Made by a program: the position numbers and the translations under genes. DNA of 64,000 nt from Corythucha ciliata (lineage: Eukaryota > Arthropoda > Insecta > Hemiptera > Tingidae). The notes beneath the pieces are model-generated. The model worked only from the letters and a program-made list of their open reading frames with translations, searched no databases and was not told where the DNA came from. Location of the stretch: assembly GCA_038030265.1 (NCBI GenBank), contig CM075942.1:65910926-65974925 (forward strand), in the 5' to 3' direction. This document shows positions 50,771 to 62,800 of this stretch, piece by piece. Each line of letters begins with the position of its first letter. Within the stretch, counting starts at the first letter, position 1.

Positions 50771-52345
50771 AGAGGTGGGTAAAAAAGTATCTACTTGATA
50801 CTTTGTCACTGATACTTCAATGTACCTGGTAGTATCAACTGATACTGCCCGATTGAACCGAGTACTTTTAGTATCAAGTATCAATATCAACTAAGAGTTC
50901 TCCTCTCCCCACGACTGACTTTATTCCCAAGCGGAAAGCGGAGGTATTTCACAGTCAATTGTTGTTTCTCTATCCACCGAATGATGGCACCAACAAACGG
51001 GTACTTTTTAGCCAATGAGAGAGCATGAAGTTAGTTGACTGGGTACTTTCCAACCAATAGCAAAGCAAGATGAGTATCTGATACAATTGTACTCGCTTGT
51101 ACTTGGTTTTGTTTCCTTTCAGTCACTGTCACTAGTGCCTCGGCTCGGACTTCCAGTGACAATTGAGTAGATAACGGAGTGGGTACATATTAATCATTGT
51201 TGGGTGACGGGGGTAGAAATAACGGGCATATCAGCGTTAAGACGTAACATTTCTCCTTTTAATCAACCCTTAGGTGGCGAACATACTAGAGCAATACGAT
51301 ATCGTTTCGACATCGCCGACGCAAATTAACAGCATCTGGGACAGATAGAAACAACTGGAAATGTGTCTGAGTGATGTAGAAACGATATCGTATCGCCATA
51401 GTATGAACGCCGCCTTAGATTTACTTATTTAAAAAATTGTATGTTCACGTTTGCCATTCGTTCTTTTTCTTTCGAAAATGATTTTATAAATATACCTACC
51501 TAATGAAGATATTTGATATCAACCCAAGATGTGAAACCGTTGTACTCAAAACTAAATAATCTAGAAATCTATACTCGGATCAGCGAAAGAATGTGCATGA
51601 GTGGTGGGAGGCCATAAGCCCGATTTTTCCCTCTCTTAATGTGGTTCTCTAACTCTCCACTTTTATCAAACAACTGCAACCAATAACAGAGAGTTTTACC
51701 GATAAAATAGGAGAGGCTCCTCTCAGGTGATGGCGTGGTAGCAGTAAGTCATGTGGGTTTAGGGAAAAGAGAGAGGGTAATTTCATGCACATTCTTTCAC
51801 CGATCCGACTATAGAGTACCTGCAGCAGTTGGATTTTATTTTCATAACTTTTTGACTCCTGCATTTTATTTTCATAAGTAACTCACTGCTTCGTAGATGG
51901 CGAGCAGTTCCCTGTCGTAAGTGCTGTAGACGGTTTGTGCTTTACTTAGTGCACGTGAGAAAAATCCGAGTGGCTGAAATTCGCTGCCGTTTTTCTGTTG
52001 GAGGACAGCTCCCAGAGCTGAGGAGCTTGCGTCGCACTGCAGGAAGAGAGGAAGATGGTCCGCTGGGTGATTAAGCTTAGTTGCGTTTGCAAGTGTGTGC
52101 TTAGTTTGTTCCCAGGCTTGCACTGTCGTTGGAGACCATGGAGCGGTGTGCGATCATTTTTCTTGGCGCCGTGTAGCAACTCGTTGAGAGGTTTTTGTAT
52201 TTCGGCGGCGTGCGGAATGTTTTTGCGGTAGAAGTTTACCATTCCTAGGAAGCGTCGGAGATCCTTGATAGCTTTAGGTTGTGGCATTTCGAGAATCGCA
52301 CGAACTTTTTCTTCCAGTGGTTGAATACCTTTGGCGTTCACTTGA
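50771..52345. repeat. Tandem 1.6-kb duplication, second copy
   Basis: Second copy of 49169-50744. On its right side the Gypsy pol sequence continues without a break to 54155, so this copy has the original junction. Confidence 0.9.
51270..51417. mobile_element. MITE-like element with ~45-bp inverted ends (copy in unit 2)
   Basis: Same palindromic element as at 49668-49815, carried by the duplication. Confidence 0.6.
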
Positions 52346-52836
52346 TATCCAAGGAATTTGACGGTGGGCTGGCCCAGAACACTTTTCTTCAGGTTGAGCG
52401 TGAGACCGTGTTTGTGAAGAATGGAGAAGACTTGGTGAAGGTGCTCTTCGTGTTCCCTAGGATTTTTTGATGCGACCAGAACGTCATCAATGTAGGTGAA
52501 GACGAAGGGTGAATCCCGAAAGATGTGGTCCATAAAGCGCTGGAAAGTTTGCGCTGCATTGCGGAGACCAAATGTCATCCTGGGGAACTCAAAGAGACCG
52601 AACGGTGTGATGATGGCGGTCTTGGGTATGTCGTTCTCCGCGACGGGAATGTGATGGTACGCTCTGTTGATGTCCAGTGTCGAAAATACTTGTGCACCGT
52701 AAAGGTGATTGGTAAAATCGTGAAGATTCGGAACGCTGTAGCGGTCTGGCTGCGTGATTGCGTTTAGACGACGGTAATCGCCGCAAGGACGTATTGAGCC
52801 ATCCTTTTTTAGCACGACGTGAAGTGGGTTGACCAC
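51872..52836 (-). pseudogene. Gypsy reverse transcriptase and RNase H start
   Basis: The minus-strand frame at 51946-52836 has an RT with D-G-S-I-R-P-C-G-D-Y-R-R-L-N, V-F-S-T-L-D-I-N-R-A-Y (catalytic Asp) and T-Y-I-D-D-V-L-V-A (catalytic pair) near residue 110, then F-L-G-Y-Q-V. A one-base deletion near 52150 moves the RNase H start (C-D-A-S-S-S-A-L-G) to the frame 51872-52123. The pol reading stops at ~51872, where the repeat-rich block begins, so integrase and the 3' LTR are missing here. Confidence 0.85.
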
Positions 52837-53534
52837 GGACTGCGTGATGGGCGACAGATTTCTTCCTCCATCATGCGCCGGAATTCCTCTTTAGCAGCGC
52901 GGTACGTCTCGGGTGGAAGGCGTCGGGCTTTCGCTGAGACGGGTGGACCAGTAGTTTCGATATAATGCTTGATGTCTCCTTCTGCTTTCGCCTTAATAGG
53001 CGTAGGTAGAAGTAGGTTTGCAAACTTTTGAAGAAGGTGGCCGTATGGTGCTCCAATTGGCATTGTTGAAAGTTGTGGTGAGGCTTTTCTCGTCGTAATC
53101 CCGTGGATCTGAATTTGTGTGATTTCATCGATTAGTCGCTTCCTGGTTAGGTCTTCGGCTAAGTTGTGGTGTTTTAAAAAATCCGCGCCGAGTATGGCGC
53201 TTGAAACATCGGCTACCACGAAGGTCCATTTGAAAGGTCTGCGAAGTCCCAGGTCGAGAGTTCGGTGTTGATTGCCATAAGTTGCAATAGGAGAACCGTT
53301 TGCTGCGTACAGTTTGTAATTTTGATTCATGTGACTCGCTCGATTTTACTCGTGACTCGACTCTCGAACGGAGATGGCCGCGCCAGTGTCAATTAGGAAT
53401 TTCTCCTTGGTCTGGAGGTCGTAGACGTAGAGACGGGGAGATTGGACGTCGTTGGCGGTGGAGTCCGCCGGGGCTAGTTTCCCGATGACGTGGCGTTGTT
53501 GGTGCCTTGGGACCAACTGCAGGGCTGGGCACAT
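52809..53534 (-). pseudogene. Gypsy protease region
   Basis: The frame at 53346-53534 has L-I-D-T-G-A-A-I-S-V, a retroviral-type aspartic protease active site. After a frameshift the frame at 52809-53330 continues with Y-A-A-N-G-S-P-I-A-T-Y-G and L-G-A-D-F-L, which completes the protease. It then leads to the RT entry (P-E-x-Y-R-A-A-K-E-E-F). It lies between gag and RT of the same copy. Confidence 0.8.
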
Positions 53535-54155
53535 TTCCGAGCATTCGCCGCGAATTTTCGATGGTAGAAACAGAGGGTTGACGATCGAGATTTACTCCGT
53601 TGCCTAGGGCGTTTACTACCCCTGTTTCGTGAATTGGATCGGCCGCGTCTTTCAAAGGAGGTGCGGAGTTTTTGTAGCTCGGCGATGACCAGTTCCAGTG
53701 GGCTGAGTTGTGCGCTGACGACAGCGGCGACTGAAGAATTCCCTGTTGAATAGGAACTGTCCATTTCCATGATTCGGTCGGCTGCTTGTGCGAGCTTGTC
53801 GAGCGGTTGCTCGAGCACCGCGAGTACATTTTTGACTCGAGCGGGTAGTGCTCTCAACCATACCGTCTTCATGACATCGTCCGAGAGTGCTCCGTTCGAA
53901 ACACTCTGCATGTGCCGGAGTAGTTGCGATGGTTTGGCGTCGCCAAGTTGTGTTTCTTCCAGTAAGCGAAGTACTCTTCTCTCTTGGCTCTCACTGAACG
54001 CCTTGGTGAGTCGGTCCTTCAGTGTGGTATAGGGAGTAATTCCAGGAGCCTTGGCAAGATCCGCTACTTGTGCCATTATTTTGTACGGCAGTTGGCTCAG
54101 AATTTTAGACCCAACATTACCTCCATCGGTCCAGTTGGTGTCGTCTGAAAATCCT
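53520..54155 (-). pseudogene. Gypsy gag, N-terminally truncated
   Basis: The frame contains L-S-Q-L-P-Y-K-I-M-A-Q-V-A-D-L, then L-L-R-H-M-Q-S-V-S, then Arg/Ser-rich sequence. It ends in C-F-Y-H-R-K-F and C-A-Q-P-C-S-W, the Cys/His end of gag in a common arthropod Gypsy family. The first part of gag is missing. At about 54155 the same open frame passes into LINE RT sequence, so the frame up to 54361 is an accidental fusion. Confidence 0.75.
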
Positions 54156-54159
54156 CCCC

Positions 54160-54945
54160 GCAGAGTGGCCAGACGGGGTAACCTCTGCACCCTATCGAGC
54201 CTGGCAGACGAATTCCACAATTTATTAGCCGCTTTCCACCACACTACTGCCACCTGAAGAATCCTTGGGCGAATGACCCCCACATAGAGCCAGAAGGTCA
54301 TTTTGGGGTTGAGACCCCATGTTTTCACCACTACCCTCCTAGTCTGGTAAAACGTACTCAATGCCCTCTGATAAATATTCCTAATAATGCGCTTCCCATC
54401 TCAGCCGATGGTCCGGGTTCCACCTCCCTTCCTCTGATACTTATGGCCTGAAGCCCCTGCCTACTCCTTCTATTCATGAACAAACATAGTTTCACTTTAT
54501 CCGGGTTTATAGTTAACCCTCTTGGCTCAAACCAGTCCCCCACAAGTCTAATTGCCTCGCGCATTACCTCGCAAAGCGTTGACAAGTTCTTCCCCTTAAC
54601 GACTATGGCACCGTCGTCTGCAAAAAATTGCATATAAAAACCTTTTACCTCCGTCAACCTGATGAGCTCGTCTACAACGATTATGCATAACCCTGCGGGG
54701 CACCCCTCCACCGTTTCCCCTCCAAGCTCCACCATTACCCATCTATGCCTCAGGGCATGGCTAATCCATCTGACCATCAGATTGACCCTAAAGACTTTTA
54801 AAGTCTCACTAATTCAGTTAAACTTCACCTGGTTAAATGTCTCCTCAGTGTCTAAAAACAACAATAAGGCATACTATTTCAATTGTATCTTCCAACGTCT
54901 CCACCAACTCCTGCAGAGCGAAAACGGTGCACAAAGTTGAAACCC
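54160..54945 (-). pseudogene. LINE (R1/LOA group) reverse transcriptase fragment
   Basis: On the minus strand: A-L-Q-E-L-V-E-T-L-E-D (54905), F-L-D-T-E-E-T-F-N (catalytic Asp, near 54850), C-P-A-G-L near 54700 and Y-M-Q-F-F-A-D-D-G-A (catalytic pair, near 54620). G-L-N-P-K-M-T-F-W-L-Y and V-I-R-P-R-I follow near 54300. The frames are broken. It may belong to the same family as the LINE at 1794-3540, of which it covers the missing RT. It abuts gag on one side and the nuclease-CXC pseudogene on the other. Confidence 0.75.
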
Positions 54946-54950
54946 TCAGC

Positions 54951-57900
54951 ATGAAGGATTCAATTATAGAAATGGCTGCCCAGAGTGGGGAGAACAGATA
55001 ATACAGCGTCTTTCTTGTATTTCTGACCTTGTTGCTGCTATGGGCCAGTACCATCATGACTGTTACAATAAGCTGTGGGCCAAAAAGCGTGGCAAAGGAT
55101 TCAAGAGATCAGGGCGCCCACAGGATATAGACCTTGCGGAGGGTATGGAGAGGATTTACGAATACCTTGCAGAAAACGAACATGAGTGTCAATTTGCATT
55201 GAACGATCTATTATCACGAGGCTTCCCAGGGGATTACCAACCTGATATCAAGAGCGTCGAATTACACCTGAAGAGGTACTTTGGGGAGCAAGTCATGTTC
55301 ACAAAGACAGGTCAGGGCCGCATCTCAATAGTCAGCTTCGGGGGCATTGGGCAAAAGATCCTGTATGACAGTTGGTATCAAGAGAGAAAGAAAAACAAAC
55401 AAGAGGAGCGATTGAGAGTGGTCAAGGCTGCAGCTGAGATAGTACTGCAGGATATTCGCTCACAAATATATGACATTAGTGAATATCCTCCTTCTGACGA
55501 TTTTATGAAAAATGCTGAGGATGACATGCCGGAGACTTTAAAAGTGTTCCTTGAGACGATAGTCCTCAAAAACAAGCGATACTCCCTTGACTACTGGAAA
55601 AAAAAAATTACAGCATTTGGCCATGCAATCATAACAGCAGTCAGGCCCAGATCCTTCTTGTCCTCAGTTCAGGTCAGCTTTGGTGCTTATTTGTACAGAA
55701 AATTTGGCTCAATGCACCTTGTAAATCTCTGATATTCCATGGGATTTTCCTGCAGTTACAAGGAGGCTATGAGAGTAGAGAGTTCAGCCATCCTTCGGGG
55801 AGAACTTGCACAGCTGATTGAAAAAGGTGCTTTTATGCAGTTTGTTTGGGACAACGCTGATGTTAACGTCAACACATTGGATGGCCTCAACACATTCCAC
55901 GAGATGGGTGGAATCCTGATAATAACCCCTTATTCCTCCATCAACCCAGACAAAAATATCCCAAGGTTGAAATATGTTTCTGCAGAATCATTAACAGCGC
56001 ATACCCAATCAGAACTCATGTCGTCCACTGTCAGCAAGAATGCAGGCTTATCAGCTATTTCAATAGCTGATGCGAAAGCTTCGAGTGAAATTCTACCTTC
56101 AACCCCAGACCTCGTCTGGTTGTTTGGGAAAAGTCACAGCACACCAGGAATCCCAGGTTGGAATGGCTATATGGAACAGGTTACCCAAGACCTTCCCTAT
56201 CAACGCTCGAGGATAGTTTTCCTTCCATTTATCCACGCTCCCCCAACAGACTACGACACTGTTCTCACGTCTCTAGTTCAATCCTGTGAGAGAACACGAA
56301 CTCACGGACAGACAACGTGCTTCGTGACATATGACCAACCTTTATACATGAAGGCTAGAGATATTGTGGAGAGCTGCCAAAACCCTCAGCTGACAAATGT
56401 AGTGGTACGATTAGGGGGCTTCCACCTTCTCATGTCGTTTATGGGGGCCATTGGCGCCATAATGGCAGGGAGCGGGCTGAAAGAACTCCTGTCGACTATA
56501 TTTGCAGAGAATAGTGTCGACAAAATTCTACATGGGCATGCATATTCGAGAGCCATGAGGGCTCATATGTTGACGAATCTTGCACTTTCTCTCTTCATTT
56601 GGAACGATGAAGTAGATACCACAATAGGGGAACGAACCGAAATTGAAAACCTGCTGATAAAGATGTCGGAAAAAAATGCTGAAAAAGAGAGAAATATGAT
56701 TCTGCAACTGACAGAGAACAAAACTATCCAAATCCTCGGTGCCAAATTCAAAACTGCGATGGAAAAACTGGAAAACAGAGGACCAACATCAAAGCTCTGG
56801 ATTCAGTACTTGAAAAAATTCATTCAAGCAGAGAGAATGGGAGATTGGAACCTTCACCTGGAGACAATCAATAACATGCTCCCTTTTTTCCACTCAGCTG
56901 GCCATTTCCTCTATGCTAAGAGCGCTCGGCTGTACCTCCAGGATATGGGAACACTTCAACAGCGAATGGACCCAAAAGAGTTCCGCTCATTCACAGAAAG
57001 AGGCGAGTTTACCATTCGTCGCTCGCACAAATTTTGGTCTGGCCTGTGAACTGATCTGACTACTGAGCAGGTTCTAATGCGGTCCATGAAGAGCCAGGGT
57101 GGCTTGACCCATGGGCGAGGAATATCAAACAGCGTTCTTGCTCGATGGACGGGTGGAATGGTATTCATGCTAAACATTTGCGAGGGAGTTGAATACTACT
57201 GGACCGTTTCCAGCACCACCAGTGAAGAGCATGTTGACATGAGGCCCTCCCGCATCGGACGTGACACTGATGATGTGGAGAAATTGAAAAACTGGTTGGA
57301 TGTCCACGTTCCATTTTCTTCCACTGACAAACTGTTGTCCATAAGCAGTGGGATTGTTGGAACCTCAGAGGTCAACTGTCATCAAGCACAGGAATTGGGA
57401 GCTGAAGGGGTTAAACAAATCACAGGACATACGTACGGAAAAGTTGGTTTCAAACGAAAAGACAAAGTAAGAACTTTGGCTACAGCTGTCATCAACTTTG
57501 ACAACAAGAAAGTTGAGATTGATCCCCTCACCATATTTCAAAGGCTGTGCATCATCAAGCAATCAGAACATCACTTAAAGGAGCACTTCAAATACGAGTT
57601 GGCTCCCTACCCAACGGCTCTGTTTTCTGAAGAAGGGATGCGTAAAGGTACAAAATCGAGCTTCTATGCGGCTTTCACTCCCCTCGCAGAAAACATCCCT
57701 ATAACAGGCCCTAATTCTTTTGTAGTGGTTGATGGAGGTTTCCTACTCCACAGGGTCCAGTGGCGTCGCAATGATAGCATCAGAGTGATTGTAGCTGCCT
57801 TCATCAGCTACACATGTCACCACTATGGGCAGAATGTTACAATTGTATTTGATGGCTATCCTGAGGATGGGGCTTCGAGAAACACCAAAACAGCCGAACG

Positions 57901-58952
57901 CCTACGTCGATACGGAACCTCGGGATGTAGTGACATCATCTTCCATGAATCTACATTCATTGAAGTACCCCAGGAGAAATTTCTCTCCAGTGACAATAAC
58001 AAGCGTCGCCTCATCCAATTCCTCTGCTCAGGGTTCCAGCGAGAGGGGATCGAAACAAAAGTATCTGAAGAGGATGCAGACTCTACTATTGTTAGGACAG
58101 TCCTAGCCAAGAGCAGGTGTTACGAAAATGTTTTTGTCGTTGGAGAGGATGTTGACCTGGTGGTGCTACTCACTGGTTTGGGCTCATCCGTACGCAACGT
58201 GTACCTCCACAAAAGCGGGAGGAGTGACTCTACGCCATCGCAGTACTCCACAGCCTCGTTCAATCGCGGGGAGAATGTTTCTACACGCATTCACAGGGTG
58301 TGACACAACGAGCGCCCTTTTCTGGGTCGGGAAAATGAAGGTGCTGCGAGTCTTTCAGCTGAATAACAGCCTCATTGATGTCGCAGCCACCTTCTTGAAT
58401 CCCAACGCCACCCAAGAAGAGGTTGCCTCAGCTGGGGTGAAGTGCCTCCAAGCCATCTATGGAGGTAGAGAAACTGCGGAACTGCACGAGCTCCGCTATA
58501 AAAACTTCGTCCAGGCAGCAGCCAACGTGCGAGTTAATCTAGCACGTCAACCCCCAACCAAAGAAGCAGCAGCCTACCACTCTTATCGTACATACCACCA
58601 AGTACAGTCGTGGTTGGGGGTAGAAAAGCAGGCAACCACCTGGGGCTGGATGAAGAGCCAGCAGGGGCTCCTTCCCATCCCCTTCAGGCAGCCTCCAGCG
58701 TCACCTGAAATATTGAAGCTGATTTCATGCAAATGCAAGAAAGGCTGCATGGGTGGGTGCTCCTGCAGGAAAGCGGGACTTGTCTGCTCGAGTTTGTGCG
58801 GCTCATGTCGAGGCATAGCATGCTCTAACATTGCCCCAGTGGATATTGAAGAATCAGACGAAGAAGATGCCATGGACGAACCACTCCCAGTACCTCATCC
58901 TGTGGATTCAGAAACTATCTACGAATGTGGGCCCTCCAAAAGACGTAGGTGA
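54951..58952 (+). pseudogene. Diverged relative of the nuclease-CXC gene, with stops and frameshifts
   Basis: Similar to the protein at 25622-29584 along its length: D-L-V-A-A-M-G-Q-Y-H-H-D-C-Y (55025), N-V-N-T-L-D-G (55867), G-G-F-H-L-L-M-S-F (56418), nuclease motifs V-V-D-G-G-F, I-V-F-D-G-Y, E-E-D-A-D-S and G-E-D-V-D-L-V-V, G-C-D-T-T-S-A-L-F (58299), and a CXC domain C-K-C-K-K-G-C-M-G-G-C-S-C near 58730. Breaks: a frameshift near 55000, in-frame TGA at 55730 and 57047, and a frameshift near 58260. AATAAA follows at 59032. No inverted repeats were found around it. The left end is cut at a LINE. Confidence 0.85.
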
Positions 58953-59870
58953 TTTCTCCACAGACCGACACCCCCAACCATCTTCAATGTTATTTACATG
59001 TATATACTCAAGTACCTACCTATTACTGTTTAATAAATAAGATTTTAATAATCTTTTGTTGAGTAATTCATTTTATTTCCTCAAAAGTATAGCTTGGGGA
59101 GCAGAAGTCGACCAATTCAATTTCTCGAAAAATGCGACTTTTCCCATTTTTCTTTTTTTCAAGATAACAAGAGGACTATTAGGCCTAAATGCTTCGTTTT
59201 GGTCCTAAATTGAAGCCAAATAATTTCCCTATAACTTCATCCCTTATGACTTATTATGACTTGTTATTATTTAGGCCGATATTTCGCCCGAAAGAGAGTC
59301 AAAACTTAAATATTCGAATGTTAAGTTCTCACTTCCACTACTAAATTTTTTAAAAAACGAAATGAAAACAAACAAAAAAAACAAAAAAAAAAACAAAGTT
59401 TCGTCTCAACTTCTCAATTTTTTTTTTATTTAACTTCTCTTCTACACGACTCTTGATATTCTCTGTCTGCGCTTCTCAAAAACTCAAAAACATCTGATTC
59501 CTTTCTATAACAGCTTCATATTCCTCTTTTTTCATTATTATTAAGTAGAGTGACTTCTCGTGTCGTATAGCGTATTTTTTAACATTCGTCCATCCTGACG
59601 TCGGAGTCGTCCTCGATCCGCTCGTCCTTCGTCGAATCTTCTCTGGTAAACCTTCTCATCTTCTCGGGTAGACCGTCACAGGATTTCTCGCCACGTCGTC
59701 TCTTCTCTTCGCCAAAGTTTGCATATGAAAAGAATATGATATTTCACCCATACAGGGTATTTAGTTTCCAACTCGAGATAGACGTGAGAGGTGCCAAATT
59801 AAATCAATTTAAAAAAAAGTAAAACAACAAAATAAAAATTAAAAAAAGGCAAAATAAAAGTTTAAAAGCG
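58953..59870. other. 3' flank of the pseudogene and probable Gypsy 3' untranslated region
   Basis: No gene is supported. The minus strand beyond the Gypsy stop should contain its polypurine tract and 3' LTR, but I could not place LTR ends. A-rich runs are common at 59340-59440. Confidence 0.35.
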
Positions 59871-62800
59871 TCATTTCGTTACGAATTGATCCAAATATCT
59901 TGGGCGTCTTCTCACACGCGCCGGTCGCGTTGCCGTCGCGTGGTCGGGTGTTTTGTTTTCCGAAGCATCTTCAATGGCGGTGGCGTCGTCCTCTTCGGGG
60001 AGGGCTTTGACTTCTGACGAGGAATTAGGCTCTTCCAGTCGAAAGGGCTCTTCTTCGGCGGTCGGTCTTTCCTTATCGTCGTCAGCGTCGCTCACGAGTT
60101 GATAGTATCTGCGGCGCAATTCGTCTAGTTCAATTTTCTTATCTTCGTCTTCGGAAGTTGCTCCTGAGTCATTCGCTTCATCTTCGTCATATGCCTGAAA
60201 TGGCTTTAGTAAGGATACGTGTGCATTGGTTACATAATAATACCCCTGTCTGTTTCTCAGGGCGGCTACTTTATACGCATCGCCCGGAAACTTGGCTAGA
60301 ATTACTAGCGGACCCCTATACTTATTCTGCAACTTTGTGGGTTCTCCGGTCGCGACGGGGGGGCGTCGCAAATACACGAGTTGCCCGACTTCGAATTTCA
60401 CTTCGGGGCGGTTCTGATGGGTTGCTCTCCATTTCTCGTGTTCCCTTCTAATTTTTTCTCTTACCAGTGTCTGTAGTTCCGTTGGATGGGTGTAGTCGGT
60501 ATTTTCCAGTTGTTCAGTCAACGGCCTCCAATCCGCATCTCGGCGCCTGGAAACAAATCCGTATAACATTTCGAAGGGTGACTTACCAGTGGTCGCATTA
60601 GGGGCGTCGTTGAGGCAATGTTCGATATTTCTAAGATTTTTGTCCCATCTTCCTTCGCTCATATTTGCCTGGATTACTGGAATAATGGTTCTATTCACCC
60701 TCTCCACTTGCCCGTTGGCTCGTGGATGTCTGACGCTCACGTGGTGTAGGTTTATCCCTTTTTTGTCGCAGTACTCCGCAAATTCTTTCGACGTGAACGC
60801 TGTTCCTCTGTCACAAATGATTCTCCGCGGGACTCCGAAGTCGTCTATGAATCGGTCGAGGGCGGCGATGACGTATTTAGTCCGCGTCGATTTTGCTGGG
60901 AATAACCTGGAAAATTTGGTTAGGTTGTCGACAATAATGAGAAGGTGACAATTTCCACTAGGGCTTTTTTCAAACGGCCCCAGATGGTCAATGTTTATCG
61001 TTTCAAAAGGACGTCGTCCTGGCTCTATAGGGTGGATTCGACCAGCTCTTCGTCCTCCTGGTAATTTAGTTAGAAGGCAAGTTAAACACATATGGATATG
61101 TTGTTTCACATATCTCTTCATTTTTGGGAAATAATAGTTCTCGCGCATCATGGATAAAGTACGATCCAAGGCGAAATGACCAGCTTGGTCGTGAAATCTA
61201 ACCACCAACGATTTCCTGAAACAGTTTGGAATTACGAATTGAAATTTTTCACCTTCTTTCCTGCACAACAATCCATTTTTAAGCTGGTAGGATAATGATA
61301 CGTCTTTTTCCCCTTGAGTGCGTTGATCCAGCGGCTTCTCTAAAATGTCGATAATAGATCGTAAAGCGGCGTCGCTACGCTGTATTCCAGCGATGAAGTC
61401 ATTTTCCGGGGTTTCTTCTTCTACGGCACTTTCGGTCCAGTATACTTCAACTCGTCGTTCTAAAATCTCGTCGAGTGTATTTGTCGCATCCTCCACAGGC
61501 GCGCGGCTTAATGCGTCTACGTGAGCCATTCGCGCCCCAGGACGGTGTCGGATCTCAAGGTCGAATTCCGCCATCAGCTCACTCCATCTAGCTATCTGCG
61601 GATTTAAAGTTGTATTAGCCGACAAATATACTAACGCCTGGCAATCCGTGACAACAGTAAATCGAATGCCCAAAATCACAGGTCGAAGGCGGTCGAGCGC
61701 CCAAACGATCGCCATCAGTTCGAGTTTGGAAGAGTGATAATGCTTCTCGGCGTCTGTGAGTTTTTTACTCAAATATTGCACTGGTCGCTGTACCCCGTTT
61801 TCGTCTTTCTGTAACAAAATTGCAGCTAATCCATCAATGCTAGCGTCAGCGTGCAGCTCTGTTTCATCTGACGGATTGAAAACTTTCAGTACAGGTTCTG
61901 AAACGAGACAAATTTTAAGTTTTTCAAATGATTCTTCTTGCTTGTCGCCCCAGTTAAACGGCACGTCCTTTCTCGTTAAATCCGTCAGCGGTTTTCCTAT
62001 CTCAGCGTACTTTGGGATAAAACGGCGAAAGTATCCTGTAAGTCCCATGAAACGGCGAATTTCGTGCGCATTTTTTGGACGTGGAAAGTCTCGTACTGCG
62101 AGAATCTTCCTCTCTCCTGGTCGGATCCCGTCCTTTGAAAGTACATAACCGAGATATTCTACTTGTTTCAGACCAAATTGACATTTTGTTATCTTCAGTG
62201 TCAAATTATACTCCCTGAGTTTTTGAAAAACTAGTTTCAATTTGTGAAGCATGTCATCGAAATTTTTACCCGAAATGAGGATGTCATCAAAGAAAAATTG
62301 GATGGCGTTGCCCCTGAGTGGCCCAAGCACGATGGACATCAGGCGAGTGAAGTAATATGGGGCATTCTTGAGTCCAAACGGGACCCTGGTAAATTCCCCC
62401 GAATCATCTGGTGTGATAAATGCTGTCTTGAGTCGGGCTTCCTTCGACAAAGGCACCTGGAAATAACCATTAGCAAGATCCAGAGTACAGAATATCTCTC
62501 CACCAGCTAGGGAATATAATTGATCCTCAATATGAGGCAAGGGGTAGGTTTGTTTAACAGGTTGATTATTTAAATGCCTATAGTCACAAACCATACGAGG
62601 TTCTCCCGTCTTTTTCCTGACAATAAGTACAGGGCTGGCATAAGGTGAGGTGGTCGGTGCCACGATGCCACTCTCTCGGAGTTCTTTCACGATGTCGCGT
62701 AGCTCTTCTCTTTCTTTGGGCGTCGTTCGGTAGGGTTTCCTGCAAACAGGTACACTGCCCGGTTTTTCTATTATGTCCATCTCGATGGCAGTCGAACACC

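Noticed and set aside
53474..54361. A 295-codon minus-strand frame
   Set aside because: It is a chance fusion of LINE RT (right part) and Gypsy gag (left part) across an insertion junction.
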